Source of the DNA: Lachnospiraceae bacterium
Lineage (GTDB): Bacteria > Bacillota > Clostridia > Lachnospirales > Lachnospiraceae
Reading direction: 5' to 3'
DNA length: 46,858 nucleotides
NCBI GenBank assembly: GCA_024690605.1
Contig: JAILOV010000011.1
Span: 1-46,858 of the forward strand
The notes beneath the pieces are model-generated. The model ran no database searches. It was not told the DNA's origin and saw only the letters and a program-made list of their open reading frames with translations. The number at the start of each line of letters is the position of its first letter. Within the stretch, counting starts at the first letter, position 1. A program made the translations under genes and the position numbers. Shown in pieces: positions 6,441 through 15,959 of this stretch.

Positions 6441-8915
6441 TCAAATCTTCTTCAGCTTCGCGAACTGTGCGTACATGATCTTCTGCCCGCAGCCGTCAAA
6501 GAGGACCGTCACCTTGGTGTCCCGCGGCCCCTTCTCCATGGTGAGCACCGTTCCCTCGCCATATTTTACATGCGTGACGCGGTCTCCTTCCGCGTAATCG
6601 ATCACAGCCGCCTCCGGCATTCCCTTCGTCAGACCGGCGAGACCGCTTTTACCCCTTCCGCCGTAGGGTTTCACCTCGGGCATCAGCCGGTTCTTCGGCT
6701 TCCCCATCTCCGCCCGCGGCCGCTTCTTCATGCCGTAAATGCTGCTTCCCGGTTCGTGTTCGATCTCTTCCCGTCCGGAAACCGCGCGTCTGCCCGCCCG
6801 GGAACCTGACCGCTCCGCGCCGGCCGAAGACGCACCGACCGCGCTCCGGAATGCCCGCGCGACCGCCGGATCCACATCCCGGATCTCCTCGGGTGCGATC
6901 TCCCGATATACCTCGGGATCCCGCTCGTCAAAGGAAAAGGAAGCCTGACCGCCCGCAGACGGCGCGCCGCCCTGCACATCCTCCAGAAGCTCGCGAGGGA
7001 TCTCTCGCACAAAGCGGCTCACATCGTTGCAGCAGCGGTTCCCGTTGATCATGCGTTCCATCGCCGCCGTGAGCGTGAGCACGCGTTTCGCACGCGTGAT
7101 GCCGACATAGGCAAGACGCCGTTCCTCCTCCATGGCAGCCGGATCGGTGGCCTCCGCCTCCAGTGTCATGTAGCTCGGAAACAGATTTTCCTCCATACCC
7201 GTCATGTAGACGCGGTCAAACTCCAGCCCCTTGGCACTGTGCAACGTCATCAGGAGCACCCGGTCATCGTTTTCCGATACGGAATCGATGTCCGCGATCA
7301 GAGAGACCTCTTCCAGAAATCCCGAGAGCGTCGGCTCTTCATTCTTTTCCTCATAGTCCACCAGCTTGGAGACCAGTTCCTCCACATTGCGCTCGCGGTC
7401 GTTATCGCCGCTTAAATCCTTTTCATCCTCCTTTCGCAGATACTCCACATAGTTTACCGTGGAAATGATCTCCTTAAGGAACTTATCCAGCGAAAGTGTG
7501 TGTGCCTGGGTCCTGAAAATGCGGATCATATCCACAAAGCCGGTGAGTTTCTGCACGCTGCGCTCACATCCGGGGATCTTATCCGCCTCGCGCAGTGCCT
7601 CAAAGAAGCGAAGGCCGTTCTGTGACGCGTAGCGGTCCACATGCGCGACCGTCGTCGCGCCGATCCCCCGGCCCGGCACGTTGATGATCCGCCGCACCGA
7701 CAGGTCGTCGTCGCCGTTGTCAACCACCCGGAGATAAGCGAGCAGATCCTTGATCTCCCTGCGCGCATAGAAATTGACACCCCCGACCAGCGTGTAGGGG
7801 ATCCCCTCCCGTACAAACTGTTCTTCCACGATACGGGACTGCGCGTTCGTCCGATAGAGCACCGCCATATCGTTGAAATGTTCCCCGCGGATACGCTTCG
7901 CGGCGGCCACTTCCCTGGCGACGAATTCGCCTTCCTCATAGGCGTTCCGGAAACGATGCCAACGCACGGACACGCCCTCATCCTCCTCGGTCCACAGCGC
8001 CTTGTCCTTGCGTGACCGGTTGTTTCTGATCACCGCGTTGGCCGCCTTTAAGATGTTCCCCGTCGAGCGGTAATTCTGCTCCAGATAGACCACCTCGGCA
8101 TCGGGATAGACCTTTTCAAAATCGAGGATGTTGCGGATATTGGCACCGCGGAAACGGTAGATCGACTGGTCATCGTCGCCGACCACGCAGAGATTGCGGT
8201 ATCTGTCGGCCAGGAGCCGGATCAGCTCAAACTGCGCGTTGTTCGTGTCCTGGTATTCATCGACATGGATGTAGCGGAACCGCTCCTGATAGCTCGTGAG
8301 CACCTCGCGCTCCCGGCGGAACAGTTCCACGGTATTGAAGATCAGGTCGTCAAAATCCATGGCATTGTTGTCCCGGAGCGCCTTTTCATACTCCTCATAA
8401 GCCTTGGCGATCAGAACATCCCCCGGGATGTTCTCCCCCCGGGAAAGATAGTCCGCGGGCGTGATCAGATTGTCCTTGGCACGGCTGATCGCGTTCTGGA
8501 TCTGCCTGACCTTGAGTCCCTCACGCTCCAGATTCCATGTTTTGCAGATCGATTTCAGCAGGTTTTTGGAATCATCGCTGTCGTAGATGACAAAATGATC
8601 GCGGTATCCCAGAAGTTCCGCGTGCCGTCTGAGGATCCGCACGCACAGGGAGTGAAAGGTGCTCACCCAGACGCTCTCCGCGCCGAACCCGACGATCCTG
8701 TCCACACGCTCGCGCATCTCGCCGGCTGCCTTATTCGTAAAGGTGAGTGCCAGGATGTTATAGGGATTCACGCCGCACTCGGCGATCAGAAAAGCGACGC
8801 GGTGCGTGAGCGCCCGCGTCTTGCCCGATCCCGCGCCGGCGAGGATCAGTACGGGACCCTCCGTCTGTTCCACGGCGCGGCGCTGTTCGGCATTCAATGT
8901 ATCATAGATCGACAT
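6441..8915 (-). CDS. pcrA: ATP-dependent DNA helicase PcrA/UvrD (824 aa)
   Basis: This is a superfamily 1A 3'-5' helicase used in repair, plasmid rolling-circle replication and clearing protein-DNA roadblocks. Walker A (AGAGSGKT) is at residues 26-33. The Walker B/Q-box region reads VDEYQDTN, then GDDDQSIYRFRGA and QNYRSTG. The late helicase motifs include LMTLHSAKGLEF and VGITRAK. The final residues (DRVTHVKYGEGTV and following) form the Tudor-like tail typical of Gram-positive PcrA. I chose ATG 8915 because GGAGA lies 6 nt upstream and the protein then starts MSIYDTLNAEQRRAV, as in homologues; an upstream in-frame ATG at 8984 adds only an atypical basic leader. It overlaps the end of the DUF1836 gene by 14 nt. 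Confidence 0.96.
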   Translation of the reverse strand: MSIYDTLNAEQRRAVEQTEGPVLILAGAGSGKTRALTHRVAFLIAECGVNPYNILALTFTNKAAGEMRERVDRIVGFGAESVWVSTFHSLCVRILRRHAELLGYRDHFVIYDSDDSKNLLKSICKTWNLEREGLKVRQIQNAISRAKDNLITPADYLSRGENIPGDVLIAKAYEEYEKALRDNNAMDFDDLIFNTVELFRREREVLTSYQERFRYIHVDEYQDTNNAQFELIRLLADRYRNLCVVGDDDQSIYRFRGANIRNILDFEKVYPDAEVVYLEQNYRSTGNILKAANAVIRNNRSRKDKALWTEEDEGVSVRWHRFRNAYEEGEFVAREVAAAKRIRGEHFNDMAVLYRTNAQSRIVEEQFVREGIPYTLVGGVNFYARREIKDLLAYLRVVDNGDDDLSVRRIINVPGRGIGATTVAHVDRYASQNGLRFFEALREADKIPGCERSVQKLTGFVDMIRIFRTQAHTLSLDKFLKEIISTVNYVEYLRKEDEKDLSGDNDRERNVEELVSKLVDYEEKNEEPTLSGFLEEVSLIADIDSVSENDDRVLLMTLHSAKGLEFDRVYMTGMEENLFPSYMTLEAEATDPAAMEEERRLAYVGITRAKRVLTLTAAMERMINGNRCCNDVSRFVREIPRELLEDVQGGAPSAGGQASFSFDERDPEVYREIAPEEIRDVDPAVARAFRSAVGASSAGAERSGSRAGRRAVSGREEIEHEPGSSIYGMKKRPRAEMGKPKNRLMPEVKPYGGRGKSGLAGLTKGMPEAAVIDYAEGDRVTHVKYGEGTVLTMEKGPRDTKVTVLFDGCGQKIMYAQFAKLKKI

Positions 8916-9585
8916 GCTGCTCTCCGTTCCCCTTTTTGTTCGCGTTCTTCCGCTTCCTGCGACTCTCCTTTCTTTTCTCTTCATCGGATCTGCCTTCCCC
9001 GAATCCGTCGATCAGTTTTTCGATCAGGAGTTTTTTGATGTAGACATCATAGGAAAGCATGGAGATGAACGCGAACCTGCACATCCTGTCCCGCAGCTCC
9101 TCCGGCGCGTCCGCAAAGGCTTTCTCGGCCATTTCCATCTTCTCGCGGATGTTCGTCTTTTCCTCCTCCAGGAGGCTGTTGTCCAGCGCACAGATCTCGG
9201 TGTAGATATCGGAGAGCGTCAGAGGCTCCGTATCGCTCGTGTGGAAGCGATCCTTCAGAGGTCCCAAAAGCGTCTGGATATCATTGATCGACAGGATATT
9301 TTTGTAGTAATAGATAAAGATCAGCAGGATCATGTGATCCTTGGAATACTTCTTGCGGACCGGCGGCGGCAGGAGGTCGTTCTTGGCATAATTGTTGATC
9401 ATCGTCTTGGTGAGCACCTTGTCCTCACCGGGATAACGTGTCGTGTGCGAAAGCCGCTCCTCCATAAAGGTCGTGAGCTGATCCATGTAGAGATCGATAT
9501 TGGGGATGTCCGACAGCGGAATATCCGGGATGCGGTCAAGACTCTCCATGATGCTTTCCAGCAGGTTTTCCGTGTTGAGTGTCAT
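8902..9585 (-). CDS. DUF1836 domain protein (227 aa)
   Basis: The sequence around residues 35-110 (TRYPGEDKVLTKTMINNYAK, then LLPPP and KKYSKDHMILL) is characteristic of DUF1836 proteins of Firmicutes. These have a MerR-like helix-turn-helix feel, but no established function is known to me. The C-terminus is a long charged helix ending in a Lys/Arg-rich stretch. The ATG at 9585 overlaps the recN stop by 4 nt, and the gene in turn overlaps pcrA by 14 nt, so the three are translationally linked. A regulatory DNA-binding role is plausible but inferred. Confidence 0.78.
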   Translation of the reverse strand: MTLNTENLLESIMESLDRIPDIPLSDIPNIDLYMDQLTTFMEERLSHTTRYPGEDKVLTKTMINNYAKNDLLPPPVRKKYSKDHMILLIFIYYYKNILSINDIQTLLGPLKDRFHTSDTEPLTLSDIYTEICALDNSLLEEEKTNIREKMEMAEKAFADAPEELRDRMCRFAFISMLSYDVYIKKLLIEKLIDGFGEGRSDEEKRKESRRKRKNANKKGNGEQHVDL

Positions 9586-11297
9586 CGTCCGTCACCGCCC
9601 GCTTTCTTTTCCCTGGCCGCGCGTTCCTTAAGCTGCGCCGCGTTCTTCAGCACCTCTTCGGTCACCTCGTCGGCAGAGAGAAGCCGCGCCAGTTCTCCGG
9701 TGCTCTCTTCTGCGGAGAGCAGCCGGATCCTCGTCAGCGTCCGCTCATCCTCGAGTTCCTTTTCGATCAGAAAATGATGATCCGCCATGGCGGCGATCTG
9801 CGGCAAATGGGTGATGCAGATGATCTGATGATCCTGTGCCAGCATCTGCAGCTTCTCGGAGACCTTCCATGCAGTTTTTCCGCTGATCCCGGCGTCGATC
9901 TCATCAAAAATCAGCGTCGGCGTGTCATTCCTGTCGGCGAGGACCGTCCGGATGCCCAGCATGACGCGGGACAGTTCACCGCCGCTGGCGATCGCGGAGA
10001 GCGGGCGCATCGCCTCCCCCGGATTCGTCTGGATGTCAAAGCGGATGGCGTCCCACCCGTCCGCACGGATGTCCGCAGCGTCCTCCTGCGGTTCCACGAC
10101 GATCGCGAACCGCACATCAAGGAAATTGCAGTCCACGAGAGACTGCCGGATCTTCTCCGCCAGTTCCGCGGCGCCCTCTCTTCTGATGCCGGTGATCACG
10201 CCACACTGCGCGCGCATCTCCTCTTCCAGTGCGGCCTTGCGCTCTTGCGCGAGCCTGCGGCGCTCGTCGATCTCCTCAAGAAACCGGAGGCGCTCCTCCT
10301 TTTTGACCCGTTCCTCCATGATCGCCGAGACGCTCCCGCCGAACTTGTCCTCCAGATGACGGATCTCGTCGAGCCTTTCGGTTGTGCGGACAAAATCCGC
10401 CTCGTCAAAGACAAGTCCGTTCTGCGCGTCCCGGATCGATCGCGACAGGTCTCGCAGCAGGCTGTCCATGTCATCGATCTGTTCCACCAGCTGCGCGATG
10501 GCCGCGTCATCGTTCATCACCTTCGCGAGTTCTCTTCGCGCGCGCCCCAGCGCATCCGCAAAGCCGCCGGTCTCCTCTGTGCCGTCCGCGCAGAGCACGG
10601 CGGATGCCGTGCCGATCGCCTCCCCGATCTTCCTCGCGTTCGCCATGCGTCGGTAGTCCGCGTCCAGCTGTTCCTCTTCCCCTTCTTTGAGCGCCGCGGC
10701 ATCGATCTCGTTGATCTCATAACGCAGCAGATCCGTCTCCCTCTCCCGGGCCGAGGTGTCCAGGTCCGTCTCCGTGAGCGTCCTCTCCACCTCGCGGTTC
10801 TCGTCCCAGAGCACGCGCATCTTCTCCGTCGCCTCATCCAGCGGTTTCCCGCAATAGCCGTCGAGGATCTCCTTTTGCTTTGCTTCACGCAGAAGTGCCT
10901 GATGATCGTTCTGTCCGTGGATGTTGATGAGGATCTCGGCGAGTTCCCTGAGGCGGGAGAGCGGTACCGTCTCACCGTTCACCCGGTTCACGCTCCTGCC
11001 CTGCACGATCTTTCTGGTGATGAGAAGTGTATGATCCTCTTCCACCGGGATCTCCAGCTCCCGCACGCGTTTTTCCTGCTCCCCGTTCAGGGAAAAGGTG
11101 AGTTCGATCAGTGCGGTGTCTTCGCCCATGCGGATCATGTCGGTGTCCGCCTTTGCGCCGAGCGCAAGGTTCACGGATCCGATCACCACCGACTTGCCCG
11201 CGCCGGTCTCTCCGGTCAGCATGTTCAGTCCGTCCGAAAAGGAGATCTCCTCCTCCCGGATCAGCGCCAGATTTTTGATGTGTAAAGTCTCTAACAT
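9582..11297 (-). CDS. recN: DNA repair protein RecN (571 aa)
   Basis: RecN is an SMC-like ATPase that helps align and process double-strand breaks. The N-terminus LETLHIKNLALI is typical. Walker A (TGETGAGKS) is at about residues 29-37. A long coiled-coil-rich centre follows, then the ABC signature region (IASGGELSRVMLGIR) and Walker B (PTLIFDEIDAGISG). The length matches the family norm. It follows nadK after 3 nt, as in many Firmicutes, although the argR gene often found between the two is absent here. Confidence 0.96.
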   Translation of the reverse strand: MLETLHIKNLALIREEEISFSDGLNMLTGETGAGKSVVIGSVNLALGAKADTDMIRMGEDTALIELTFSLNGEQEKRVRELEIPVEEDHTLLITRKIVQGRSVNRVNGETVPLSRLRELAEILINIHGQNDHQALLREAKQKEILDGYCGKPLDEATEKMRVLWDENREVERTLTETDLDTSARERETDLLRYEINEIDAAALKEGEEEQLDADYRRMANARKIGEAIGTASAVLCADGTEETGGFADALGRARRELAKVMNDDAAIAQLVEQIDDMDSLLRDLSRSIRDAQNGLVFDEADFVRTTERLDEIRHLEDKFGGSVSAIMEERVKKEERLRFLEEIDERRRLAQERKAALEEEMRAQCGVITGIRREGAAELAEKIRQSLVDCNFLDVRFAIVVEPQEDAADIRADGWDAIRFDIQTNPGEAMRPLSAIASGGELSRVMLGIRTVLADRNDTPTLIFDEIDAGISGKTAWKVSEKLQMLAQDHQIICITHLPQIAAMADHHFLIEKELEDERTLTRIRLLSAEESTGELARLLSADEVTEEVLKNAAQLKERAAREKKAGGDGR

Positions 11298-11300
11298 CGT

Positions 11301-12131
11301 CTATCCCAGCTTATGTCTCACCATCTCCAGGAAACTCACCTGCTTTAAGCGCAAGATCTTTGTCACCGCCTCCGCACACGCGATGTCGATGACCTCTCCC
11401 GTTTCCATGGGGATTCTCGAGCCCCCGTCAAAGCTTGCTTCCAGGGTGAGTTTCCGCCCGTTCTTGCCCTCACCGATCTCGACCTGTACATGCGCATGCG
11501 GCGACAGCACGATGCTGCGGTTCGTCAGCGTGTGCGGAGAGACCGGCGTGATCAGGATCGTGCGCGCCTCCGGCTCCACGATCGGGCCGCCCGCGGAGAG
11601 ACTGTAGCCCGTCGATCCGGTCGGTGTGGCCAGAATGATGCCGTCCGACTGATACTCCGTGAGCAGCTGCCCGTCCACGCGCACCGTCAGCCGCACCACC
11701 TGCAGTGGTCCGTTCCGCGTGATCACGATATCGTTGAGCGCGCATTCCTCACGCCCGTTCACTCTGCCGGAGAGCATCATGCGCTCCTCGATCGTGTAGC
11801 GTCCGTCGGCGAGCTGTCGCAGCGCTTCTTTGATGCCGCTCTGTTCCACCTCGGCAAGATACCCCAGCGTTCCCAGATTGACGCCGAGCAGCGGGATGTC
11901 CAGTTTTCTCGCGTTTCTCGCCGCCTGCAGGAGCGTCCCGTCGCCGCCGAGCACGATCATGCACTCCGTATCCTCCGGGATCCCGTCGCCGACATCCACC
12001 GTTTCCCCGTCCGGCAGATCCGCGATCGTACACTTCTTTCCGTACGCGGTCAGTGTTTTGCAGATCTCTCCCGCAACCGCCAGTGCCGGATCCTTTTGCC
12101 GATTGACGACCAGTGCGAACCTTTCGATCAT
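11301..12131 (-). CDS. nadK: NAD kinase (276 aa)
   Basis: The enzyme phosphorylates NAD to NADP using ATP or polyphosphate. The signature GGDGTLLQAARN is at about residues 61-72. The NDIVITR and TGSTGYSLSAGGPI motifs, which bind NAD and catalyse transfer, follow at the expected spacing. Its ATG overlaps the tlyA stop by 4 nt, an arrangement seen across Clostridia. The length is typical. Confidence 0.95.
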   Translation of the reverse strand: MIERFALVVNRQKDPALAVAGEICKTLTAYGKKCTIADLPDGETVDVGDGIPEDTECMIVLGGDGTLLQAARNARKLDIPLLGVNLGTLGYLAEVEQSGIKEALRQLADGRYTIEERMMLSGRVNGREECALNDIVITRNGPLQVVRLTVRVDGQLLTEYQSDGIILATPTGSTGYSLSAGGPIVEPEARTILITPVSPHTLTNRSIVLSPHAHVQVEIGEGKNGRKLTLEASFDGGSRIPMETGEVIDIACAEAVTKILRLKQVSFLEMVRHKLG

Positions 12132-12880
12132 GTCTGCTCTTCCTCACCTTTTCTGATCCAAAGAAGAAATTCCCGGTTTCCCTCCGCTCCGAGGATCGGA
12201 GACTCCGTAACGCCAAGCACCGTAAATCCGATCTCGCCGCAGAACGTCCGGATCCTGTCCACGACCTGTGCCTGCACCCGCGGGTCGCGCACCACGCCGT
12301 GCTTCCCGACAAGTTCCCGCCCCGCCTCGAACTGGGGTTTGATCAGGCAGACCATCTGCCCTCCGTCCGCAAGCAGCCGGATCGCCGCCGGCAGGATCTT
12401 CGTCAGGGAGATAAAGGACACATCCGCGCAGGCAAACCCGACCTGCTCCGGCAGATCGTCCGGTGTCATGTAGCGGAAATTTGTCTTCTCCATACAGACG
12501 ACCCGCGGATCGCTGCGCAACTTCCAGTCAAGTTGGTTGGTGCCGGAATCGACGCTGTAGACGCTCACGGCGCCGTTCTGCAAAAGGCAGTCGGTAAATC
12601 CGCCGGTGGACGCGCCGATATCCAGACAGACCAGATCACGCACATCGATCCCGAACTCACTGATCGCATGCGCCAGCTTCAGACCGCCGCGGCTCACAAA
12701 GGGGATCGGATCGCTCTTCACCAGGAGTTCCCGGATCTTCTCCTCGTCAAAAAAGCTTCCCGGCTTATCCTCCCGCTGCCCGTTGACGAAGACCACGCCC
12801 TCCATGATATAGGCTCTGGCGCGTTCCCGGGACGGCGCGAGTCCTCTTTTCACCAGCAGCAGATCCAGCCGTTCTTTCAT
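12128..12880 (-). CDS. tlyA: TlyA-family rRNA 2'-O-methyltransferase (250 aa)
   Basis: An N-terminal S4 RNA-binding domain (RLDLLLVKRGLAPSRERARA, residues about 4-23 and onward) is fused to an FtsJ/RrmJ-type methyltransferase. The SAM-binding loop reads CLDIGASTGGFTDCLL, and the second acidic motif VYSVDSGTNQLDWKL follows. TlyA enzymes 2'-O-methylate cytidines in 16S and/or 23S rRNA. The S4 domain separates it from plain RlmE. It starts 6 nt after dxs. The dxs-tlyA-nadK-recN order is conserved in Firmicutes. Confidence 0.92.
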   Translation of the reverse strand: MKERLDLLLVKRGLAPSRERARAYIMEGVVFVNGQREDKPGSFFDEEKIRELLVKSDPIPFVSRGGLKLAHAISEFGIDVRDLVCLDIGASTGGFTDCLLQNGAVSVYSVDSGTNQLDWKLRSDPRVVCMEKTNFRYMTPDDLPEQVGFACADVSFISLTKILPAAIRLLADGGQMVCLIKPQFEAGRELVGKHGVVRDPRVQAQVVDRIRTFCGEIGFTVLGVTESPILGAEGNREFLLWIRKGEEEQT

Positions 12881-12886
12881 GATCCG

Positions 12887-14752
12887 CTATGCTCTGACCC
12901 GCAAGTAGCTGAGGATCCTCTCTGCGATCGATTCCGCATCGATCCCGAGAAGACGCCTGAGCTCCGGCACATCGCCGTGCGGCACAAACCGATCCCGGAT
13001 CGCCGCCGTCATCACCTTGACCCCGGGGGCCATGTCATAGAGTTCGGCGCGCACTCGCTCACCAAAGCCGCCCGCGGAGATGTTCTCCTCCATCGTGACA
13101 AACAGATGGTGCGTCATGGCAAGCCGGGACATGATCTCCACATCCAGCGGCTTCATGAAACGCGCATTGACCAGCGTCGCGTCATAGCCGTTTTCCTTAA
13201 GGATCTGCTGCACCTGCTCCGCGATCTCTACCATGCTGCCCAGCGCGAACAGGCAGATATCTTTGCCCTCATGGATGAGCTCCGCCTTGCCGAACACGAT
13301 CTTTTCGCGGTGTTCTTTAAGACCCGCATAGGCCGTGCCGCGCGGGTAGCGGATCGCCACCGGCGCATGGAGCGCGATCGCAAATTTCATCATGTCGGAG
13401 AGTTCCCACTTGTTCTTGGGTGCCATGACGGTCAGGCCCGGCATCTGCGAGAGATAGGACAGATCAAAGATCCCGTGATGGGTCTCCCCGTCCCTGCCGA
13501 CAAGACCCGCACGGTCGATCGCGAACACAACGGGCAGATTCTGCAGACACACATCCTGCATGATCTCATCGTAGGCACGCTGTAAAAACGAAGAGTAGAT
13601 CGCGACCACGGGCCGGTAACCGCCCGAGGCAAGTCCGGCGGCAAAGGTCACCGCGTGTGCCTCCGCAATACCGACATCGAAGAACCGCTTCGGGAAAATG
13701 TTGCGGAAGCGTTTCAGACCCGTGCCGTCCGCCATGGCCGCCGTGATCGCGACGACCTTTTCCTCCCGCTGACCCAGTTTGCACATGATCGTGGAGAAGA
13801 CATCCGTGTAGTCCGCCACCTGCTTCTGCTTCTTCGGCAGACCGGTTTCGATCTCGAAGGGGCCGGGGCCGTGGAACCGCGCCGGATGCCGGATTGCCGG
13901 TGCATAGCCTCTTCCCTTCTGGGTGAGCACATGCACGATCACGGCCTTCTTGACCTTTTTTGCCTCCTTAAAGACCTTGCGCATGGCCTTGATGTCATGT
14001 CCGTCCACAGGTCCCAGATAGGTGATCCCGAGGTTCTCAAACACCATGCCCGGTCCCGGCACAAAAAGCTGTTTCAGCGCATTCTTGGCGCCGCGGATCC
14101 CGTCCACCGCGCGCGGCATCCTGTCCTTGATGGAATAGTAGACATCGTCGCGCAGGTTGAGGTATTTTTCCGCCGTGCGCACATTGTTCAGATATTTGGA
14201 CATGCCGCCGATATTCTCGGAGATGGACATGTTGTTGTCATTCAGCACGATGATGAAATTGGTCTCCAGCTTGGCCGCGTTGTTCAGCGCCTCATAGGCG
14301 AGACCGCCGGTCATCGATCCGTCACCGATCACGGAGACCACCGTGTACTGCTCTCCCGCCAGTTCTCTTGCCTTCACCATGCCGATCCCCGCGGAGAGCG
14401 ACGAAGAGGAATGCCCCGTGTCATAGGCATCGCAGGCACTTTCGGAACGGCGCGGAAAGCCGCTCATCCCGCCGAGACTGCGCAGATGATCAAAGCCCTG
14501 CTGCCTGCCCGTCAGGATCTTGTGCGTGTAGCACTGATGCCCGACATCCCAGATGATCCTGTCCCCGGGCAGATCCAGGAACAGATGCAGCGCCATGGTG
14601 AGTTCCACCGCACCGAGATTGGACCCCAGATGTCCGCCGTGCTCACTCACCTTTTCGATAATGAACGAACGGATCTCCTCCGCGAGGACCGGATAGGCCT
14701 CCTCGGGCAGCTGCTTGATATCATTCGGTTTTTGGATCTTCTCCAGATACAT
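12887..14752 (-). CDS. dxs: 1-deoxy-D-xylulose-5-phosphate synthase (621 aa)
   Basis: Dxs condenses pyruvate and glyceraldehyde 3-phosphate in the first step of the MEP isoprenoid pathway, using thiamine diphosphate. Visible signatures are GHLGSNLGAVELT near the N-terminus, the cofactor motif VIGDGSMTGGLAYEALNNA, and the transketolase C-terminal ENISAGGFGERV. I chose ATG 14752 (MYLEKIQKPND) because GGGAG lies about 5 nt upstream and it shares one base with the ispA stop (TGATG). A farther ATG at 14776 lies inside ispA. With ispA just upstream, the pair links precursor synthesis to chain elongation. Confidence 0.96.
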   Translation of the reverse strand: MYLEKIQKPNDIKQLPEEAYPVLAEEIRSFIIEKVSEHGGHLGSNLGAVELTMALHLFLDLPGDRIIWDVGHQCYTHKILTGRQQGFDHLRSLGGMSGFPRRSESACDAYDTGHSSSSLSAGIGMVKARELAGEQYTVVSVIGDGSMTGGLAYEALNNAAKLETNFIIVLNDNNMSISENIGGMSKYLNNVRTAEKYLNLRDDVYYSIKDRMPRAVDGIRGAKNALKQLFVPGPGMVFENLGITYLGPVDGHDIKAMRKVFKEAKKVKKAVIVHVLTQKGRGYAPAIRHPARFHGPGPFEIETGLPKKQKQVADYTDVFSTIMCKLGQREEKVVAITAAMADGTGLKRFRNIFPKRFFDVGIAEAHAVTFAAGLASGGYRPVVAIYSSFLQRAYDEIMQDVCLQNLPVVFAIDRAGLVGRDGETHHGIFDLSYLSQMPGLTVMAPKNKWELSDMMKFAIALHAPVAIRYPRGTAYAGLKEHREKIVFGKAELIHEGKDICLFALGSMVEIAEQVQQILKENGYDATLVNARFMKPLDVEIMSRLAMTHHLFVTMEENISAGGFGERVRAELYDMAPGVKVMTAAIRDRFVPHGDVPELRRLLGIDAESIAERILSYLRVRA

Positions 14753-15666
14753 CAAAGCTCCCTGGTGATCATCCACTCGATCAGATCCTGCAGAAAATTC
14801 CGTTCGGTGCCGTTGCCTGTCAGCCCGATCGCCTCCTCGGAAAGCCGTCTCACATCATCCCTCGCCTGCGCACTGCCGTACATGGAAACATAGGTGAGCT
14901 TGCCGTTCTTCTCATCGGAACCGACATCCTTGCCGAGTGTAGAAGCTTCTCCCTCTACATCGAGGATGTCATCGCGGATCTGGAACGCAAGGCCGATCTT
15001 TTCGCCCGCCTGCTCCATTCTGCGCACCTCCTCATCGGATGCTCCCGCGAGCGTCGCGCCGATCATCATGGCGCTCTCGATCATCGCCGCCGTCTTGTTG
15101 GTGTGGATGTAGAGCAGTTCCTCTTTCGTGCGCGCGCCGTTCGCCTGTTCTTCCGCCTGCAGATCCGCGCACTGCCCGCCAACCATGCCGTTGATCCCCG
15201 CCTTGTCCGCGAGGATCCGCAGCGCCCTGATGACCGCATTCCTCTCACTTTCCGATCCGCAGAGGTCAAATGCGCGAAACGCCGTCTCAAAAGCCAGGTT
15301 CAGCAGTCCGTCTCCGGCGAGTGTCGCCATGCCCGCTCCGTATTTCTTGTGCGTCGTGGGCTTGCCGCGCCGGTAATCGTCGTTATCCATGGCCGGCAGA
15401 TCATCATGGACCAGAGAATAGGTGTGGATAAACTCGATCGCTGCCATGAACGGGTGCAGGATCTCCTCGTTTTTCTGCCCGTAAAGATGACAGGTCTCCC
15501 GCATCAGGATCGGCCTGAGCCGTTTGCCGCCCGCGAGCACGCTGTAATTCATCGCTTCCGTGACCGCGCTGTTAAAACCCTCTTCCGCCGGCAGGAATCG
15601 CCGGATGATCTCCTCGGTCTCCCGTGCCCGGTCCTTAAGGCCTCTCGCAACTTCATCCCTGGTCAT
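14752..15666 (-). CDS. ispA: Polyprenyl (farnesyl/geranyl) diphosphate synthase (304 aa)
   Basis: This trans-prenyltransferase condenses isopentenyl diphosphate with allylic primers, most likely to farnesyl diphosphate. The first aspartate-rich motif is DDLPAMDNDDYRRG and the second is DDILDVEG. Both bind the magnesium-diphosphate. I chose ATG 15666 because GGAGG sits about 5 nt before it; the ATG at 15771 would add 35 arginine-rich residues encoded across xseB sequence. It follows xseB after a gap of about 23 nt and overlaps dxs by one base. Product chain length cannot be fixed from sequence alone. Confidence 0.94.
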   Translation of the reverse strand: MTRDEVARGLKDRARETEEIIRRFLPAEEGFNSAVTEAMNYSVLAGGKRLRPILMRETCHLYGQKNEEILHPFMAAIEFIHTYSLVHDDLPAMDNDDYRRGKPTTHKKYGAGMATLAGDGLLNLAFETAFRAFDLCGSESERNAVIRALRILADKAGINGMVGGQCADLQAEEQANGARTKEELLYIHTNKTAAMIESAMMIGATLAGASDEEVRRMEQAGEKIGLAFQIRDDILDVEGEASTLGKDVGSDEKNGKLTYVSMYGSAQARDDVRRLSEEAIGLTGNGTERNFLQDLIEWMITREL

Positions 15667-15689
15667 GGCTGCCTCCTTCCACGGATTCT

Positions 15690-15959
15690 CTATTCGTCGA
15701 AATCCTGCAGGCTCCCGTCCTCCGCGATCTCCTTCACACGCTCTTCGATCCGGGAGATGGACGCGTCGCATTTCCGGATCAGTTCCATGCCCTCCCGGTA
15801 AGCGGCAAACGCCTCCTCCAGCGTGGCGTCCTCCCTCTCCAGGATCTCGATCCGTTCATCGATCCGGGTAAAAGATTCCTCGATGGAGAGTTCCTGCTCC
15901 TGTTCTGCTGCCTTTTCGGTCTTTTTTCTCGCTGCCATATGACTCCCTGCTGCGCTCAT
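15690..15959 (-). CDS. xseB: Exodeoxyribonuclease VII small subunit (89 aa)
   Basis: XseB forms helical dimers that bundle around XseA in the single-strand-specific exonuclease VII. The core SIEESFTRIDERIEILERED, followed by LEEAFAAYREGMELIRKC, is the family signature. The start is ambiguous. ATG 15959 overlaps the xseA stop as ATGA. ATG 15938 (MAARKK) has GGGAG only 4 nt upstream and gives a more typical N-terminus, shortening the protein by 7 residues. Confidence 0.93.
   Translation of the reverse strand: MSAAGSHMAARKKTEKAAEQEQELSIEESFTRIDERIEILEREDATLEEAFAAYREGMELIRKCDASISRIEERVKEIAEDGSLQDFDE

Noticed and set aside
9579..11285. 568-codon plus-strand frame
   Set aside because: It mirrors recN almost exactly. 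RecN has intact motifs and the plus frame has none.
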